Notes under the pieces: model-generated
The model's input: the letters and a program-made list of their open reading frames with translations, nothing else
The model's database searches: none
What the model was told of the DNA's origin: nothing
Position numbers and translations under genes: made by a program
Source: Symbiodinium natans
Lineage: Eukaryota > Sar > Dinophyceae > Suessiales > Symbiodiniaceae
Direction of reading: 5' to 3'
Assembly (NCBI GenBank): GCA_905221605.1
Contig: CAJNDS010000218.1
Span: 41,001 to 105,000 of the forward strand
DNA: 64,000 bases
Shown: positions 61,329 to 64,000 of the stretch, one piece after another
How the letters are laid out: each line of letters begins with the position of its first letter
How positions within the stretch are numbered: the stretch's first letter is position 1

Positions 61329-64000
61329 ATTGGAAACCCTACAAGAAACCTGACTTAGAGAACTACGTACTCAGAAGCCTCTTTGGCTTGAAATACAGCC
61401 CAGAGATCTGGAAGCCCTGACAACCAAAGCAAAGCCCTGGCACTCGGAACCCAAAACCCGAAACCCCTAAACCCCCAAACCCGAAACCCCCACAGTACCA
61501 CGCCACTAAACCCCTAAAACCCTGCACCCCATACACCCCTAAACCCTAGAACCCCTTTAAAAACCCTGGAAAAACCCCAAAAAGACCCTTAATCCCGGAA
61601 GGTATGAGATGCAGACAGGCAAGGCGCCCGGCATAGCCGAAGAGCGCCCCAAGCTGCTCCTTGTCCACCATGGCTCTCACTTTGCCGGGCACGGAAGCCC
61701 CTGAAACCTCAACCTTCACGCCCTGAACTGGGGTTTAGGGTTTAGGGTTTAGGGTTTAGGGTTTAGGGTTTGGGTTGGGGTTTGGGGTTTGGGGTTTAGG
61801 GTTTAGGGTTTAGGGTTTACGGTTTAGGGTTTAGCAATTAGGGTTTAGGGCTTAGGGTTTAGGGTTTCGGCACCAGGGTCTGAAAAGCAGTGAAGGGGGA
61901 AGTTTGATTCAAAGGGCTATGTCTGGCCAGCTGCTTCGTTATAGTTTGGAAAGTTACATATACGGATTTTCGCCTGTAAGATTGGTGATGAGCTTGCCCC
62001 CCTGCTCGCATTCTCTGGCCTTCACACGGCATTTGCCCGACAATGCTCAGCCTGAGCCCTATGATGCGGTCCAGGATACCTACCTCTCCAGCAACCAAGC
62101 AATAAAACAAAGGGTAATCTTTCCTGGGGATCCTTAATTGGGATAATAAATAGGGGTACTATAATCCCTATTTGAGGACTGTTCGTCTAAGGCGGGAACA
62201 TCCCAAGGTTAAACTTTATTTCAAACAAGGAAGCCCGAGAAGTTTATGAAGTTCAGGCGTTGCCTAAGTAAGGATGTCGGGTTCATGTAGGGCTTGAGGC
62301 TTCAGGGCTTAGGGTTTAGGGAGGATGTTGGGTTTAGGATTTTTAGGGTTTAGGGCCTAAACCCTAAACCCTAGGCTAGGCAAGGATGTAGGGTTTAGGG
62401 CTTTGGGCTTCAGGGCTTGGGGCGCACCAGCGGCAGGTTTGGGACTGGGTTTGCAGGTTCCCAGCCCACGCCCCGAAACATCCCGGAACCCCCGCCGGCT
62501 CCAATGGTTTAGGGTTTATATAGGGTTTAGGGTTTAGGGTTCAGGGTTCAGGGTTTAGGGTTTAGGGTGTAGGGTGTAGGGTGTAGGGTGTAGGGTTTAG
62601 GTGGTTAGCCAGCTCGAGTTCGAAGATGCGCGTACGATCCTGAATAGTGCCAGATGCATGCACAGTCAAAGGCCGGGCCAGTCAACTCACAGTCATTCAG
62701 TCCTACGTAGCTGACGTAGTTCGTCTCCAAGGAGCTTCTTCGAGACAGTCGGCGCGACTGCCCTAAACCCTAAACCCTAAACCCTACACCCTAAACCCTA
62801 AACCCTAAACCCTAAACCCCAAAACCTAAACCCTACAGCCTAAACCCTAAACCCCAAAACCTAAACCCTGAGGGTTCAGGCTCAGAACCGGGGCAGCTCG
62901 CAAGATTTGGGGTTAGTGTTTGCAGGAGTCTCCGCGTGTTTCACAGGCAAGGTTCTGACAACCCACTGCGCGCGGCTCAGCTTCTCAGGGAGCCGGGAAT
63001 AGGGGCCTACTCTGGGTCATTAGGGTTTAGGGTTTCAGTTTTCGGGTTCAAGGGCTCAACGTTGAGGGCCCACCTACAGGTTCTTAACCGAAATAGGCTC
63101 TCCAAAGCAACCTTCAGGGCAGATATTGCGCAGTTAAGCGGAGACAAGGTACCCAAATTCCCCTCTACTAGGACTGGGGTTCCGGGCTCAGACCTTAGCC
63201 TAAACCCTAAACCCTAAACCCTAAACCCTAAACCCTAAACCCTAAACCCTAAACTGTCCTTTTTTGCCTCAGCCTTCCACGCGCTGCAGCCACAGAAGAG
63301 CATCCTGCGCCAGGCCTGGCTGTCAGGGGCATCCTGGGGGGTTTAGGGTTTGAGGGTTTAGGGTTTAGGGTTTAGGGTTTAGGGTTCAGGGTTCAGGGTT
63401 CAGGGTTCAGGGTTTAGGGTTCAGGGTTTACGGTTTAGGGTTTAGGGACGAACCCGGTGCCCTACCCACCTTCGGCTTGGCTCGCCGTGGCCATGGGCCG
63501 ACACCAGGCCTGGCCATCCAAAAGCGAGGCCGCGTCTGGGGTCGATGGTTCCAGGGTTAAGGTTTAAGGTTTAAGGTTTAAGGCTTAAAGTTTAGGGTTT
63601 GAGGTTTAAGGCTTAAAAGTTATATAAGGTTTTGGGTTTAAGGTTTCAGATTCAAGGTTTTAGGGTTCAGGGTTTAGGAGGCAGCTTCAGGTTGAGGCTC
63701 CCAGCCCATTTCTTAGACAACACCCGAACCCTAAACCCTCAACCCTCAACCCTAAACCCCTGAACCCCGGAACCCTGAACCCTGAACCCTGAACCCTGAA
63801 CCCTAAACCCTAAACCCTAAACCCTAGACCCTAGACCCTAAACCCTAAACCCTAAACCCTAAACCCTAAACCCTAACCCCCCTGACATACGCCACGGCCT
63901 CAACTGCGCTGCCCCCGACCACCGGGGTAACCGGCATTCCGTCGATGTGGCCCTGAGCGCCTTGGGGGCTTCTTTAAGGGGCGCTTAGGGTTTAGGTTTA
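61329..64000. other. Right end: repeats with a few candidate exons
   Basis: Family-4 element at 62137-62205 (TTGGGATAATAAATAGGGGT ... GGGAACATCCCAA), TTTAGGG/CCCTAAA arrays (61735-61860, 62760-62870, 63199-63254, 63340-63450, 63725-63880). Open segments that look exonic but are unconfirmed: complement about 61595-61700 (MVDKEQLGALFGYAGRLACL), plus 63258-63330 (FHALQPQKSILRQAWLS after a CAG), and complement about 63885-63985 (GHIDGMPVTPVVGGSAVEAV). No family recognised for any of them. Confidence 0.4.

Larger units (their letters stand above)
1..64000. repeat. Dispersed interstitial telomere-like repeats
   Basis: TTTAGGG (plus) or CCCTAAA (minus) heptamers occur throughout the window, singly, in short runs and in arrays of several hundred bases, in both orientations and often only tens of bases from exons. 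The main array-free stretch is about 24.1-31.5 kb. TTTAGGG is the plant-type telomere repeat and is also reported from dinoflagellates. The mixed orientation and interleaving with genes rule out a single chromosome end. Where genes can be read, the arrays lie in introns or between genes. Longer or variant arrays are listed separately. Confidence 0.95.

Noticed and set aside
1-64000. Window as a chromosome end
   Set aside because: Telomere-like arrays are in both orientations, internal, variant and interleaved with genes.
1-64000. CRISPR array, tRNA or rRNA genes
   Set aside because: The regular repeats are satellites without CRISPR-like spacing, and no cloverleaf or rRNA core sequence was recognised by eye.

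Overview
The window looks like nuclear DNA of a dinoflagellate. Four things point there: hundreds of plant-type telomere-like heptamers (TTTAGGG/CCCTAAA) and their variants in both orientations; genes cut into very short exons (about 30 to 180 nt, apart from one 645-nt first exon) with GT-AG, GC-AG and apparently non-standard junctions; a fragment of mitochondrial cytochrome b of the dinoflagellate/apicomplexan type inserted between satellites; and decayed LINE-type retroelements whose conserved C-terminal block resembles dinoflagellate elements as I remember them. No bacterial operon, rRNA, tRNA or CRISPR array was recognised. The long uninterrupted ORFs are mostly reading frames through satellite DNA. 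The real genes are spliced and had to be read exon by exon.

Layout. 0.4-1.1 kb: two exons (minus) resembling the C-linker of a cyclic-nucleotide-type channel. 3.4-5.6 kb: a nearly complete eight-exon armadillo-repeat protein (minus). 6.0-12.6 kb: a satellite block made of a 15-bp GC-rich minisatellite, an array of about 0.55-0.6 kb units rich in ATGCAT palindromes, a roughly 3-kb minisatellite, the cytochrome b fragment, then the 15-bp minisatellite again with the same flanks. 14.8-18.0 kb: pore exons (S5, pore helix, S6) of a voltage/cyclic-nucleotide-type cation channel (minus). 20.6-22 kb: an AT-rich patch and a perfect 25-bp-arm hairpin. 24.1-31.5 kb: a tract almost free of telomere-like repeats, at least partly filled with broken LINE pieces on both strands. 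31.5-39.8 kb: mostly telomere-like satellites with a few orphan exons. 39.8-41.8 kb: a four-exon secreted or organelle-targeted methyltransferase-like gene (minus). 45.2-46.1 kb: exons of an unrecognised gene (minus). 49.6-60.1 kb: a SWEET/MtN3 sugar transporter in ten recognised exons (minus). 61 kb: two exons of an unknown gene (plus).

Most genes read leftward, in line with the unidirectional gene clusters known in dinoflagellates. Introns are the unusual part. Several coincide with short elements that have terminal inverted repeats, in at least eight sequence families with copies throughout the window. Others are filled with TTTAGGG-type arrays, and in at least one case the array itself supplies the splice site. 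This is what introner-like transposons would look like. All exon boundaries were inferred by hand from reading frame and protein-family fit, without transcript evidence.
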